Both the position numbers and the translations under genes were made by a program. The notes beneath the pieces are model-generated. The model saw only the letters and a program-made list of their open reading frames with translations. It was not told where the DNA came from and made no database searches. Positions 8,252-16,926 of a stretch of DNA of 64,000 nt are shown piece after piece (positions within the stretch are counted from its first letter, which is position 1; every line of letters starts with the position of its first letter). Source of the DNA: Cedecea neteri (lineage in GTDB: Bacteria > Pseudomonadota > Gammaproteobacteria > Enterobacterales > Enterobacteriaceae). The stretch spans positions 2,108,001 through 2,172,000 of the forward strand of contig NZ_CP009458.1 of NCBI RefSeq assembly GCF_000758305.1, given 5' to 3'.

Positions 8252-8520
8252 CCCCTCACCCCGGCCCTCTCCCCGAAGGGGCGAGGGAGAAAACAACAGG
8301 TCAGAACGGCAGGCAATCTATTCGCTCTCCCCGAAGGGGCGAGGGGGAAAAAGCTGGCGGAGAGCATTGTCTATTCCCTCTCCCCATGGGGAGAGGGAAA
8401 AAACAACAGGTCAGAATGGCAGGCAATCTATTCCCTCTCCCCAAAGGGGCGAGGGGGAAACAGGTGACGGAGAGCACTGTTTATCCCCTCTCCCTTTTAG
8501 GGAGAGGGTTAGGGTGAGGG
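8252..8520. repeat. palindromic repeat array R2 (mak/sbcC junction)
   Basis: Opens with CCCCTCACCCCGGCCCTCTC and closes with GGGAGAGGGTTAGGGTGAGG one base before the sbcC stop. The interior is a roughly 110-bp segment present twice (about 8287-8396 and 8397-8510). Each copy carries an ACAACAGGTCAGAA spacer, a CTCTCCCC/GGGGCGAGG hairpin and a GGCGGAGAGCA or GACGGAGAGCA spacer. Copies differ at scattered bases, so the duplication is not brand new. It separates convergent genes and occupies the araJ position of E. coli. Confidence 0.88.
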
Positions 8521-11500
8521 TCAATCGACCGCAAAAGCCTTATCCAGACGGCTTACACCTAACCCGTTAATCTTCTTCACTTTAATCTGCACCGGGATCC
8601 GCTCCTTCATCGCCTCAACGTGGCTGATCACGCCGATGGTTTTGCCACTGGCGTTCAGCGTATCCAGCGCGTCGAGTGCGGTATCCAGCGTCTGCGCGTC
8701 CAGGGTGCCAAAACCTTCATCCAGGAACAGGGAATCAATGCGGGTTTTATGGCTGACCAGGTCGGATAACGCCAGCGCCAGCGCCAGGCTCACCAGGAAG
8801 CTTTCGCCGCCGGAAAGCGTGCGGGTATCACGTACCGCATCGGCCTGCCAGGTATCGACCACCTGTAATTCAAGCGCTTCGCTGTCTTTACGTTGCAGCA
8901 GGTAGCGCCCGTGCAGGCGGTTGAGCTGGTTGTTTGCCAGCCAGACGAGGTTATCCAGCGTCAGACCTTGCGCAAACTTACGGAACCTATCCCCTTCTTT
9001 AGAGCCGATAAGCGCGTTGAGGTAGCCCCAGTCTTCCGCCTGCGCTTCACAGGCTTTTATTTCCTGCATCAGCATTTGCTGGCGAACCCGGTTTTCCTCG
9101 TCGTGCCGCAGCTGCTGGGTAATTTGACCCTGTTGTGAAGCATTCTCGCGCAGCTGGAGGGCAAGCGCTGAAATTTGTGCCTCCAGTGCGCCAGGGGCTG
9201 TTTCTTCATGCAGATTTTCTGGCCGCGTCGATAAGTGCTGAGCCAGCGCATTTTCAACCTGTTCCAGCAGAGTGACCTGCTGCTGATGCTGGCGCTCCAG
9301 AAGCTGTTTACGCTGTTCCAGCTCAAGGCGTTCGGTTTCTTCCAGCAGGGCGCTGCGGAAATCGGCTTCATCGCTGAACTGGCTGGCAGAAAGCGCATTC
9401 CTGAACTGCATCTGCGCCGCAGTACTTTCTTCTTCGCTTTGCTTCAGTTGCTGTTGCAGGGACTGGCGCTGCCCTTCAAGCAGGTTGCAATCGTTATGCA
9501 GCGCTTGCCAGTTTTGCAGCGCGGCCTGGTGCTCGTGCTCATCCAGCGGCAGTGGGTTGGATCCATCGTCTGCAAGGGTTGAGAGCAACATGTCGAGCGC
9601 GGAGAGCTGCTGGCGAAGCTGCGGCAGTTTCTCCTGCTGCTGCTGCCATTGCTGAGACTCCTTGTGGCGAGCCTCAAGCCAGGTTTGCTCTGCGCCCGGC
9701 TCAGGGCGCTGAAGACCGGCCTGCTCCAGCCCCGCTTGTAGCGAAGCGCGCTGTGCCACAAAATCTGCGAGCAGTTTTTCATGCTGCTGACTGTCGCGCT
9801 GGTATTGCGTCTCCAGCGCCTGCCGATCGCCAAGCTGGCGCAGCTGCAGCTCGCGCTGTTCCTGCTCGTCAAGCCAGGCGCTGAGATCGTCCTGAGGCGT
9901 TAAAGCGATAGCGAGTTCCGCGCACTGCTGCTGCCAGCGGGCTGATAGTGCAGTTTTTTCAGCTTCAATGGCGGTGCTGGCCTGCGCCAGTTTTTCGCGC
10001 TGCTGGCGCTGAGTATCAAGCTGGCCTTTAAGGGCAAAGCCAAGCTCTGCGAGTTTAGCCACTTCTTGCTTAAGGGCGGCCAGGCGCTGTTGGTTCTCCC
10101 CTGGTTCGAGAGCCTTATACGTCTCTACAGCCGGGTGTTGGGTTGAGCCGCAAAGCGGACACGGCGAATCAGGCTGCAGGCGTGCGCGCTCGGCTTCAAG
10201 ACTTTGGATGCGCTTTTCCTGCTCAACGACTTTTTCCAGGTCCGCTTCGTGCTGGCGTTTGTCTTTGTATTGCTGGCGCTTTTGCCCCAGTTCAACGTCA
10301 CGCTCGGCGATCTGTTTATCCAGTTCGATAAGCTCGCGCTGTTGCTCGGTTTTGCGTTTCTCCAGCGTGGCAAACTGTGGCTGCAAAGTGGCCAATAGCT
10401 GGCGGGCAGGCCGGGTTGCCTGCAGTCGCTGTAAGTGATCGCTCACTTCATCAGGAGAAAGGCTAAGCTTTGGTTCCGGCAGCGCCTGCAGTTTTTGCCG
10501 ACTGGCCTCGAACGCCTGCTTTAGCTCAGTCAGCTGTTTTTCGTCGCGTTGCTGCTGCGTGAACGCCATGCGCCAGCCCGTCAGTTCGGCAGACCAAAGT
10601 CGATAACGGTCATTCGCCGCGAGCCAGTCTTCGACCTGCTGAGCTTCATTCTTCAGCCGCTGGGCCTGTTCGGCGGCCAGCATTCGGGTTTGCTGTCGGC
10701 GGACGGAAAGCTGCTGTAAGCGGGTATTCACTTTCTCCGCCGCCTCGCTGTTTTGCTTCAGCGACTGCTGCTTTTCCTGCAGCCGCTGCCAGTCAGGGCG
10801 AAGTTTTTCGGCAGGCAAGGCTCGGGTCAGTTTCGCCAGCATCGGCTCTGCGTCTTTGAGCGACTGATTGGCTGCGTTCAGCGCCTGCTGCTTTTGGGTT
10901 TTGTCGGCAGAAAGTCGGGCTAGCTGAGTGAGCCACTGCTGGTGTTGCTGCTGTTGTTGGTGCTCTGCGGACAGCTTTTTCTCTTCAACAGTGAGTACCT
11001 GCAAACTCTCGGCAAGTTGCTGTTGCTGCTCTGCGGTTAATAGTGCGACGCCGGAGGCCTGAGCCAGCAGGTTTTCAAGGCGGCTTTTGATTTGCTTATG
11101 ATTTTCAAACACCGCGGCGGAAACGGTGCCGTAAATCTCCGTGCCGGTCAGCTCTTCAAGCAGCGAGGCGCGGTCGTTGGCATCTGCGTTTAAAAAGGCG
11201 GCAAACTGCCCCTGGGAGAGCATCATCGAGCGGGTGAAGCGGTCGTAGTCCAGGCCGGTGAGGGAGGCGATAATCTCCAGCTTGTCTTTGATTTTATCGG
11301 CGAGAATTTTGCCATCTTCGATTTGAGCCAGCTCCACGCGCGGTGCCTGGAGATTGCCGTTCGCCGCGTTGCGGGCGCGATTCTGGCTCCAGAAAGCGCG
11401 GTAGCCCGTGCCTTTTACCTCAAACTCGACTTCGGCCAGGCATTCTGCAGTGTCCCGGGTCATTAGGTCGTTTTGCGACTGCGACACGGTGTTGAGGCGC

Positions 11501-11676
11501 GGGGTCTTGTGGTACAGCGCCAGGCAAATGGCATCCAGCAGGGTGGTTTTGCCCGCGCCCGTGGGGCCGGTGATAGCAAACAGCCCGTTGCTGGCGAAAG
11601 GCTCCTGGGTGAAATCAATCTTCCACTCGCCTTTCAGGGAGTTGATGTTTTTTAACCGCAGGCTGAGGATCTTCAT
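8521..11676 (-). CDS. sbcC: exonuclease subunit SbcC
   Basis: ATPase/SMC-like subunit of the SbcCD (Rad50-Mre11 type) nuclease that opens hairpins and processes DNA ends. 1051 aa. Walker A GPTGAGKTT at residues 37-45; two long Gln/Glu/Leu-rich coiled-coil arms; a zinc-hook CPLCG near residue 506 at the apex; C-terminal ABC signature LSGGESFLVSLALALALSDL and Walker B SLFLDEGFGTLD. Its ATG overlaps the sbcD stop by 3 bp, so the two are translationally coupled. The 3' end abuts repeat array R2; SbcCD is a nuclease that attacks such palindromes, though this may be coincidence. Confidence 0.97.
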   Translation of the reverse strand: MKILSLRLKNINSLKGEWKIDFTQEPFASNGLFAITGPTGAGKTTLLDAICLALYHKTPRLNTVSQSQNDLMTRDTAECLAEVEFEVKGTGYRAFWSQNRARNAANGNLQAPRVELAQIEDGKILADKIKDKLEIIASLTGLDYDRFTRSMMLSQGQFAAFLNADANDRASLLEELTGTEIYGTVSAAVFENHKQIKSRLENLLAQASGVALLTAEQQQQLAESLQVLTVEEKKLSAEHQQQQQHQQWLTQLARLSADKTQKQQALNAANQSLKDAEPMLAKLTRALPAEKLRPDWQRLQEKQQSLKQNSEAAEKVNTRLQQLSVRRQQTRMLAAEQAQRLKNEAQQVEDWLAANDRYRLWSAELTGWRMAFTQQQRDEKQLTELKQAFEASRQKLQALPEPKLSLSPDEVSDHLQRLQATRPARQLLATLQPQFATLEKRKTEQQRELIELDKQIAERDVELGQKRQQYKDKRQHEADLEKVVEQEKRIQSLEAERARLQPDSPCPLCGSTQHPAVETYKALEPGENQQRLAALKQEVAKLAELGFALKGQLDTQRQQREKLAQASTAIEAEKTALSARWQQQCAELAIALTPQDDLSAWLDEQEQRELQLRQLGDRQALETQYQRDSQQHEKLLADFVAQRASLQAGLEQAGLQRPEPGAEQTWLEARHKESQQWQQQQEKLPQLRQQLSALDMLLSTLADDGSNPLPLDEHEHQAALQNWQALHNDCNLLEGQRQSLQQQLKQSEEESTAAQMQFRNALSASQFSDEADFRSALLEETERLELEQRKQLLERQHQQQVTLLEQVENALAQHLSTRPENLHEETAPGALEAQISALALQLRENASQQGQITQQLRHDEENRVRQQMLMQEIKACEAQAEDWGYLNALIGSKEGDRFRKFAQGLTLDNLVWLANNQLNRLHGRYLLQRKDSEALELQVVDTWQADAVRDTRTLSGGESFLVSLALALALSDLVSHKTRIDSLFLDEGFGTLDAQTLDTALDALDTLNASGKTIGVISHVEAMKERIPVQIKVKKINGLGVSRLDKAFAVD

Positions 11677-12890
11677 GCCTGTTCCTCCTGCTGGTGCAAA
11701 TCTGAAAGGGTTTGGGCAAACAGCGTTCTTAGCCTGGCGGCGCGTTCCTCGCTGGTTTCTTCCTGACTCAACCGGCGCTCAAAAACCTCTTCAACGCTTA
11801 ACTCGCTCAGCGTCTCTTTATGCTGGCTGGCAATCACCCGTTCGCGCTGTTCGCGGCTGCGGCGCAGCAGAACGACTTCAACCGGTAAATCGTCGGTCAG
11901 CGCCTGTACCTGGCGCTGCATGTCATGCAGATATTCGTCGGTGGCGATTTCGATATCCAGCCAGACTTTGGGTTCAGCAGGCGCGTTTCGCCACTGTTCT
12001 AGCTGCTGTTCGATTTCGCGCAGCGACCCTTTCACGATGGCCAGCGGCTGGCTGATGGGGACTTCCAGAGGCTCGACGGTGGTTAGCGCTCCGCCGTTGA
12101 ATGTCACCAGAAAAACGGTTTTGGCTTTGCCGGTTTCGTCGAAGCTCAGCGGAATCGGTGAGCCGCTGTAGCGAATATGCTCCGTGCCGCCAATTTTTTG
12201 CGCGCGATGAATATGCCCGAGCGCAATGTAGTCAGCGGGCGGGAAGTGCTGCGCCGGGAAAGCGTCCAGCGTGCCAATATAAATGTCACGCACCGCATCG
12301 GATTTCGTCACGCCCACCGTGGTCAGGTGCCCGGTGGCGATAATCGGTAGTGGCTGGTCACCGCGAAGCGCCACGGCGGCGGCATAACATTGCTGATAAT
12401 GTTCGCTGATGGCTTCCATTAAAGAACGCTGTTTTTCATGGCCGGACAGCCCCGCCTGGCTGCTTTGAATATCGCGAGGGCGCAGGAAAGGAATAGGGCA
12501 GAGAATCGCCCCCGGCGTGCCGTCTTTTTGGTTGAGCACCAGCGCCTGTTCATCTTTGTTATGGCGAGCGCTGGCAATCACTCGGGTATTCAGGCAGGCC
12601 AGCAGTTCGCGGGATTCGTTCAGGGTGGCTACGGAATCGTGATTCCCCGCCAGCACCACGAGCTGGCAGCCGGTGCTCTGTAGCTGCACGACAAAACGGT
12701 TATACATTTCACGGGCGTAGCTCGGCGGCGAGCCGGTATCAAAGATATCTCCCGCGACGAGGATCGCATCCACCTGATGTTCGACTGCGGCGTTTAACAA
12801 CCAGTCGAGAAAGGCCTGATGTTCAGAAGCCCGGCTTTTGGTATAGAAGTTTTGGCCGAGGTGCCAGTCTGATGTGTGGAGAATGCGCAT
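11673..12890 (-). CDS. sbcD: exonuclease subunit SbcD
   Basis: Mn-dependent phosphoesterase subunit of SbcCD (Mre11 homologue). 405 aa. The five metallophosphoesterase motifs are visible: SDWHLGQ (Asp8, His10), GDIFDTGSP, GNHDS, GHLTT and GHIHRAQ. The C-terminal part binds the SbcC coiled coil (family knowledge). I chose ATG 12890 (M-R-I-L-H-T-S-D-W), as in E. coli, over the ATG four codons upstream. Divergent from phoB. Confidence 0.96.
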   Translation of the reverse strand: MRILHTSDWHLGQNFYTKSRASEHQAFLDWLLNAAVEHQVDAILVAGDIFDTGSPPSYAREMYNRFVVQLQSTGCQLVVLAGNHDSVATLNESRELLACLNTRVIASARHNKDEQALVLNQKDGTPGAILCPIPFLRPRDIQSSQAGLSGHEKQRSLMEAISEHYQQCYAAAVALRGDQPLPIIATGHLTTVGVTKSDAVRDIYIGTLDAFPAQHFPPADYIALGHIHRAQKIGGTEHIRYSGSPIPLSFDETGKAKTVFLVTFNGGALTTVEPLEVPISQPLAIVKGSLREIEQQLEQWRNAPAEPKVWLDIEIATDEYLHDMQRQVQALTDDLPVEVVLLRRSREQRERVIASQHKETLSELSVEEVFERRLSQEETSEERAARLRTLFAQTLSDLHQQEEQA

Positions 12891-13010
12891 AACCTGTCCC
12901 ATGGCAAAGAGGCGAATTACCGATTATAAGCTATTGAGCTGGCAGCGTAACCGTCAGTAAAAATCCGTGGCTGTCATAATTCAAAAAGGTGAAATATCTG
13001 GCCGTCATCT

Positions 13011-13043
13011 TTTTCATAAATCTGTCACAAATCTGACGCATAC
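13011..13043 (+). promoter_or_regulatory. Pho box and promoter of phoB
   Basis: Three direct 7-bp PhoB half-sites spaced by 11 bp: TTTTCAT (13011-13017), CTGTCAC (13022-13028), CTGACGC (13033-13039), with A/T-rich 4-bp spacers. This matches the Pho box of E. coli phoB nearly base for base. A CATACT -10-like hexamer overlaps its right end (13038-13043). It implies autoregulation of phoBR and induction by phosphate limitation. Confidence 0.88.
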
Positions 13044-13089
13044 TGGCGCACAATTAATAAGAGATGGTCTCTTTTCAACAGGGTAAATC

Positions 13090-13779
13090 ATGGCGAGACG
13101 CATTTTAGTCGTAGAAGATGAAGCTCCGATTCGTGAAATGGTGAGCTTTGTGCTCGAGCAAAATGGCTTCCAGTCGGTAGAGGCGGAAGATTATGACAGC
13201 GCGGTTAACCTGCTGATTGAACCTTTCCCCGACCTGATCCTGCTGGACTGGATGTTGCCAGGCGGTTCTGGGATCCAGTTTATCAAGCACCTGAAGCGCG
13301 AAGCGCTGACCCGCGAAATCCCGGTGATGATGCTGACCGCGCGTGGCGAAGAAGAAGATCGCGTGCGTGGCCTTGAAGTCGGTGCCGATGATTACATCAC
13401 TAAGCCATTCTCTCCTAAAGAGCTGGTGGCGCGTATTAAAGCGGTGATGCGTCGTATTTCCCCGATGGCGGTGGAAGAAGTGATTGAGATGCAGGGGCTG
13501 AGCCTTGACCCGTCCTCACACCGCGTGATGACCGGCGAAGATCCGCTCGACATGGGGCCAACTGAATTTAAGCTGTTACACTTCTTTATGACCCACCCGG
13601 AGCGCGTTTACAGCCGTGAACAGCTGCTTAATAACGTGTGGGGAACGAACGTTTACGTTGAAGACCGTACCGTAGACGTGCATATTCGTCGCCTGCGTAA
13701 AGCGTTGGAAACAAGTGGTCATGACAAAATGGTGCAAACAGTTCGCGGCACGGGTTATCGTTTTTCAACCCGTTTTTAA
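13090..13779 (+). CDS. phoB: phosphate response regulator PhoB
   Basis: OmpR-family response regulator, 229 aa. Receiver domain (1-120): acidic Glu9/Asp10, phospho-acceptor Asp53 in LLDWMLPG, Lys105 in ITKPF. Winged-helix DNA-binding domain (about 130-229) with the recognition-helix region VYVEDRTVDVHIRRLRKAL. It activates phoA/psiF-type genes through Pho boxes, one of which lies just upstream. phoR follows after 22 bp. Confidence 0.98.
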   Translation: MARRILVVEDEAPIREMVSFVLEQNGFQSVEAEDYDSAVNLLIEPFPDLILLDWMLPGGSGIQFIKHLKREALTREIPVMMLTARGEEEDRVRGLEVGADDYITKPFSPKELVARIKAVMRRISPMAVEEVIEMQGLSLDPSSHRVMTGEDPLDMGPTEFKLLHFFMTHPERVYSREQLLNNVWGTNVYVEDRTVDVHIRRLRKALETSGHDKMVQTVRGTGYRFSTRF

Positions 13780-13801
13780 TATGCTGACAGGAGCGTGACG
13801 C

Positions 13802-15109
13802 GTGCTGGAACGGCTGTCATGGAAAAGGCTGGTACTGGAGCTGGTGCTCTGTTGTATGCCAGCGGCAATTCTCGGATTGATTTTTGGCCACCTGCCGTGG
13901 TTTTTACTGGCGGCAGTGACCGCCCTGCTAAGCTGGCATTTCTGGAATTTACTTCGTCTCTCCTGGTGGCTGTGGGTTGACCGCAGCATGACCCCGCCGC
14001 CCGGGCGGGGAAGCTGGGAACCTCTGCTCTACGGGCTGCACCAGATGCAGCTACGTAATAAAAAGCGCCGCAAAGAGTTAGGCAACCTGATCAAACGCTT
14101 CCGAAGCGGGGCAGAATCTCTGCCCGATGCGGTCGTGCTGACCACCGAAGAAGGCACCATTTTTTGGTGTAACGGCCTGGCACAGCAGCTGCTTGGCCTA
14201 CGCTGGCCGGACGACAGCGGCCAAAATATCCTCAACCTGCTGCGTTACCCTGAATTCTCGCAATACGTGGCGAAGCAGCAGTTTGGTCGCCCGCTGACTC
14301 TGGTGCTGAACAATGGCCGTCATCTTGAGTTCCGCGTGATGCCTTACGCCGACGGGCAGTGGTTGATGGTGGCGCGTGACGTCACGCAGATGCACCAGCT
14401 TGAAGGCGCTCGCCGCAACTTCTTTGCCAACGTCAGCCATGAGCTACGCACGCCGCTGACCGTGTTACAGGGTTATCTGGAGATGATGCAGGATCAGGCT
14501 CTGGAAGGGCCGCTGCGGGACAAAGCGCTGCATACCATGCGCGAGCAAACCTCTCGCATGGAAGGGCTGGTGAGGCAACTTCTAACGCTGTCGCGCATTG
14601 AAGCCGCCCCCACGCTGTCGATGAATGAGAAAATCGACGTGCCGCTGATGCTGCGCGTGGTGGAACGCGAGGCGCAGACGCTAAGCCAGCAGAAGCAAAC
14701 GCTCACTTTTAACGTTGAGCCAGGGCTTCAGGTTTACGGCAACGAAGAACAGCTGCGTAGCGCGATCTCAAACCTCGTGTATAACGCGGTGAATCACACG
14801 CCAGCCGGGACGCACATCACTGTCACCTGGCGCAGGCTGCCTCACGGCGTCGCGTTCAGCGTGAAGGATACCGGGCCGGGGATCTCCGCCGAGCACATTC
14901 CGCGCCTGACGGAGCGTTTCTACCGCGTAGACAAAGCGCGCTCCCGGCAGACCGGGGGCAGCGGGCTTGGGCTGGCTATCGTGAAGCATGCCCTTAGCCA
15001 TCATGATGCACGGCTTGATATCGAAAGCGTGCCGGGGCAGGGATCGACGTTTTCGTTCATTCTGCCCGAGCGCTTAATCGCCCATGAGTCAGCGGTGGCT
15101 GCACATTAA
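13802..15109 (+). CDS. phoR: phosphate sensor histidine kinase PhoR
   Basis: Inner-membrane kinase that phosphorylates PhoB when phosphate is low and acts through PstSCAB-PhoU (family knowledge). 435 aa. Two membrane segments within residues 10-57, a basic linker, a PAS domain (about 100-195), His213 in FFANVSHELRTPL, N box NLVYNAVNHTP, G boxes DTGPGIS and GGSGLGLAIVKH. The start is GTG at 13802 with GGAG upstream, as in E. coli. The C-terminus is slightly longer than in E. coli (ends AVAAH). Confidence 0.97.
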   Translation: MLERLSWKRLVLELVLCCMPAAILGLIFGHLPWFLLAAVTALLSWHFWNLLRLSWWLWVDRSMTPPPGRGSWEPLLYGLHQMQLRNKKRRKELGNLIKRFRSGAESLPDAVVLTTEEGTIFWCNGLAQQLLGLRWPDDSGQNILNLLRYPEFSQYVAKQQFGRPLTLVLNNGRHLEFRVMPYADGQWLMVARDVTQMHQLEGARRNFFANVSHELRTPLTVLQGYLEMMQDQALEGPLRDKALHTMREQTSRMEGLVRQLLTLSRIEAAPTLSMNEKIDVPLMLRVVEREAQTLSQQKQTLTFNVEPGLQVYGNEEQLRSAISNLVYNAVNHTPAGTHITVTWRRLPHGVAFSVKDTGPGISAEHIPRLTERFYRVDKARSRQTGGSGLGLAIVKHALSHHDARLDIESVPGQGSTFSFILPERLIAHESAVAAH

Positions 15110-15140
15110 TTCACCGCAACCGTCAAGTTCGCTTTCCACA

Positions 15141-15163
15141 GGCCAGTTTTCTGGCCTTTTTGT
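15141..15163 (+). terminator. intrinsic terminator after phoR
   Basis: GGCCAG (15141-15146), loop TTTT, CTGGCC (15151-15156), then a T-rich tail. It should end phoBR transcription. Confidence 0.85.
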
Positions 15164-15534
15164 TTGTATTTTCATCACTCGTTAAGTGATGAATATCGAA
15201 TTGATGCTTTTTTGTCCGAATGATAAGCCATAACAAAAGCGTATAATCAACTTTATTCACTGCTTATGCGTATTTTTAAAGGATATATTTCTGGTTTCCC
15301 GATCCCTTCTTGTCTTCAAACGCTATAAGCGTTTTAATTGCCCCCCTGTTATTACCAGACCGACTGAAATTGCGTGGTAATTCGACTAACTATTCTTCGC
15401 CACCGATCCGGAGAAGCATATTCCGCTGTCGTTACCGGTAATAACCGCGTTTTTACCGAACGTTATTTGGACTTAACGTCGGTTTAAAAATTTGAGTATT
15501 TTCAACACCACACATCCACAGGCTGCTTTATTTT
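15164..15534 (+). promoter_or_regulatory. brnQ promoter and long structured leader
   Basis: A consensus -10 TATAAT lies at 15242-15247; the -35 is weak. Transcription from there would give a leader of about 280 nt before brnQ. The leader contains several inverted repeats: AAACGC/GCGTTT (15318-15334), ATTACCA/TGGTAAT (15351-15381), the palindrome TTACCGGTAA (near 15433) and ACCGAACGTTA/TTAACGTCGGT (15455-15483) followed by an A/T run. A 20-codon ORF (ATG 15266) ends with its TAA (15326-15328) inside the loop of the first hairpin. It has five Ile/Leu codons but no strong ribosome site. Possible attenuation or translational control, unproven. Confidence 0.55.
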
Positions 15535-16854
15535 ATGACCTATCATTTGAAATCTCGTGACATCATCGCTCTGGGCTTTATGACCTTTGCGCTGTTTGTG
15601 GGCGCGGGCAACATCATTTTCCCTCCTATGGTTGGCTTACAGGCTGGCGAGCACGTCTGGACGGCGGCGCTTGGCTTCCTGGTCACGGCGGTAGGTTTAC
15701 CCGTTCTGACTATCGTGGCGATTGCCCGCGTGGGCGGCGGTATTGACAGCCTTAGCTCGCCGATTGGCCGCCGCGCCGGTATTTTGCTGGCGACCGTCTG
15801 CTATCTGGCCGTAGGGCCGCTGTTTGCCACGCCGCGTACCACCACCGTTTCCTTTGAAGTGGGGATTGCCCCGCTGACCGGCATGGGCGATATGCCGCTG
15901 TTTATCTACAGCCTGGTGTACTTCGCGCTGGTGATCGGTATTTCTCTTTATCCTGGCAAACTGTTGGATACCGTGGGCCACGTGCTGGCACCGGTGAAAA
16001 TCATCGCGCTGCTTATCCTGGCGGCCGGGGCGGTGCTGTGGCCAGCCGGTGGCCTGAGCACGGCGACCGAAGCCTACCAGAACGCGGCGTTTTCTAACGG
16101 CTTCGTGAACGGCTACCTGACGATGGATACGCTGGCGTCGCTGGTGTTCGGGATTGTTATCGTGAATGCCGCGCGCTCTCGCGGTGTGACCGAATCACGC
16201 CTGCTGACCCGCTACACTATCTGGGCTGGCCTGATTGCCGGTATCGGCTTGACGGTTATCTACCTGGCACTGTTCCACCTCGGTTCCGACAGCGCGAATC
16301 TGGTCGATCAGAAAGCTAACGGCGCGGCAATCCTGCACGCTTATGTGGCACATACCTTTGGTGGCGCCGGTAGCTTCTTCCTGGCGGCGCTGATTTTCCT
16401 GGCCTGCCTGGTGACCGCCGTTGGCCTGACCTGTGCCTGCGCGGAGTTCTTTAGCCAGTATTTGCCGCTCTCTTACCGTTCGCTGGTGTTTATCCTGGGT
16501 CTGTTCTCGATGGTGGTGTCCAACCTGGGCCTGAGCCACCTGATTCAGATTTCGATCCCGGTGCTGACGGCAATTTATCCGCCTTGTATTGCCCTGGTGG
16601 TGCTGAGCTTTACTCGTCCGTGGTGGAACAACTCCACCCGCGTTATCGCCCCGGCGATGCTGATAAGCCTGCTGTTTGGTATCATTGATGGCATTAAGGC
16701 ATCGGCCATCAGCGACATGCTGCCTGGCTGGGCGGCGAAACTGCCGCTGGCGGATCAGGGACTTGCCTGGCTGCTGCCGACCGTTGCGATGGTGGTGATC
16801 ACCGCCATCTGGGACAAAGCAGCAGGGCGCCAGGTCACCTCCGCCGCCCACTAA
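15535..16854 (+). CDS. brnQ: branched-chain amino acid transporter BrnQ
   Basis: Inner-membrane importer of leucine, valine and isoleucine coupled to a cation (LIVCS family). 439 aa, equal to E. coli BrnQ, with about 12 hydrophobic segments. Conserved N-terminal ALFVGAGNIIFPPMVGLQAG and the TCACAEFF helix. Preceded by the long leader described separately and followed by its own terminator. Confidence 0.96.
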   Translation: MTYHLKSRDIIALGFMTFALFVGAGNIIFPPMVGLQAGEHVWTAALGFLVTAVGLPVLTIVAIARVGGGIDSLSSPIGRRAGILLATVCYLAVGPLFATPRTTTVSFEVGIAPLTGMGDMPLFIYSLVYFALVIGISLYPGKLLDTVGHVLAPVKIIALLILAAGAVLWPAGGLSTATEAYQNAAFSNGFVNGYLTMDTLASLVFGIVIVNAARSRGVTESRLLTRYTIWAGLIAGIGLTVIYLALFHLGSDSANLVDQKANGAAILHAYVAHTFGGAGSFFLAALIFLACLVTAVGLTCACAEFFSQYLPLSYRSLVFILGLFSMVVSNLGLSHLIQISIPVLTAIYPPCIALVVLSFTRPWWNNSTRVIAPAMLISLLFGIIDGIKASAISDMLPGWAAKLPLADQGLAWLLPTVAMVVITAIWDKAAGRQVTSAAH

Positions 16855-16871
16855 GTTTTTGATTGCTAACT

Positions 16872-16902
16872 AACCACGGAGTCGTCCTCCGTGGTTTTTT
16901 TA
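16872..16902 (+). terminator. intrinsic terminator between brnQ and proY
   Basis: AACCACGGAG (16872-16881) and CTCCGTGGTT (16887-16896) form a 10-bp stem with loop TCGTC, then a T run. It implies that proY is mostly transcribed separately. Confidence 0.9.
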
Positions 16903-16926
16903 TTGTAAAGCGTGGTACTTGGATTC

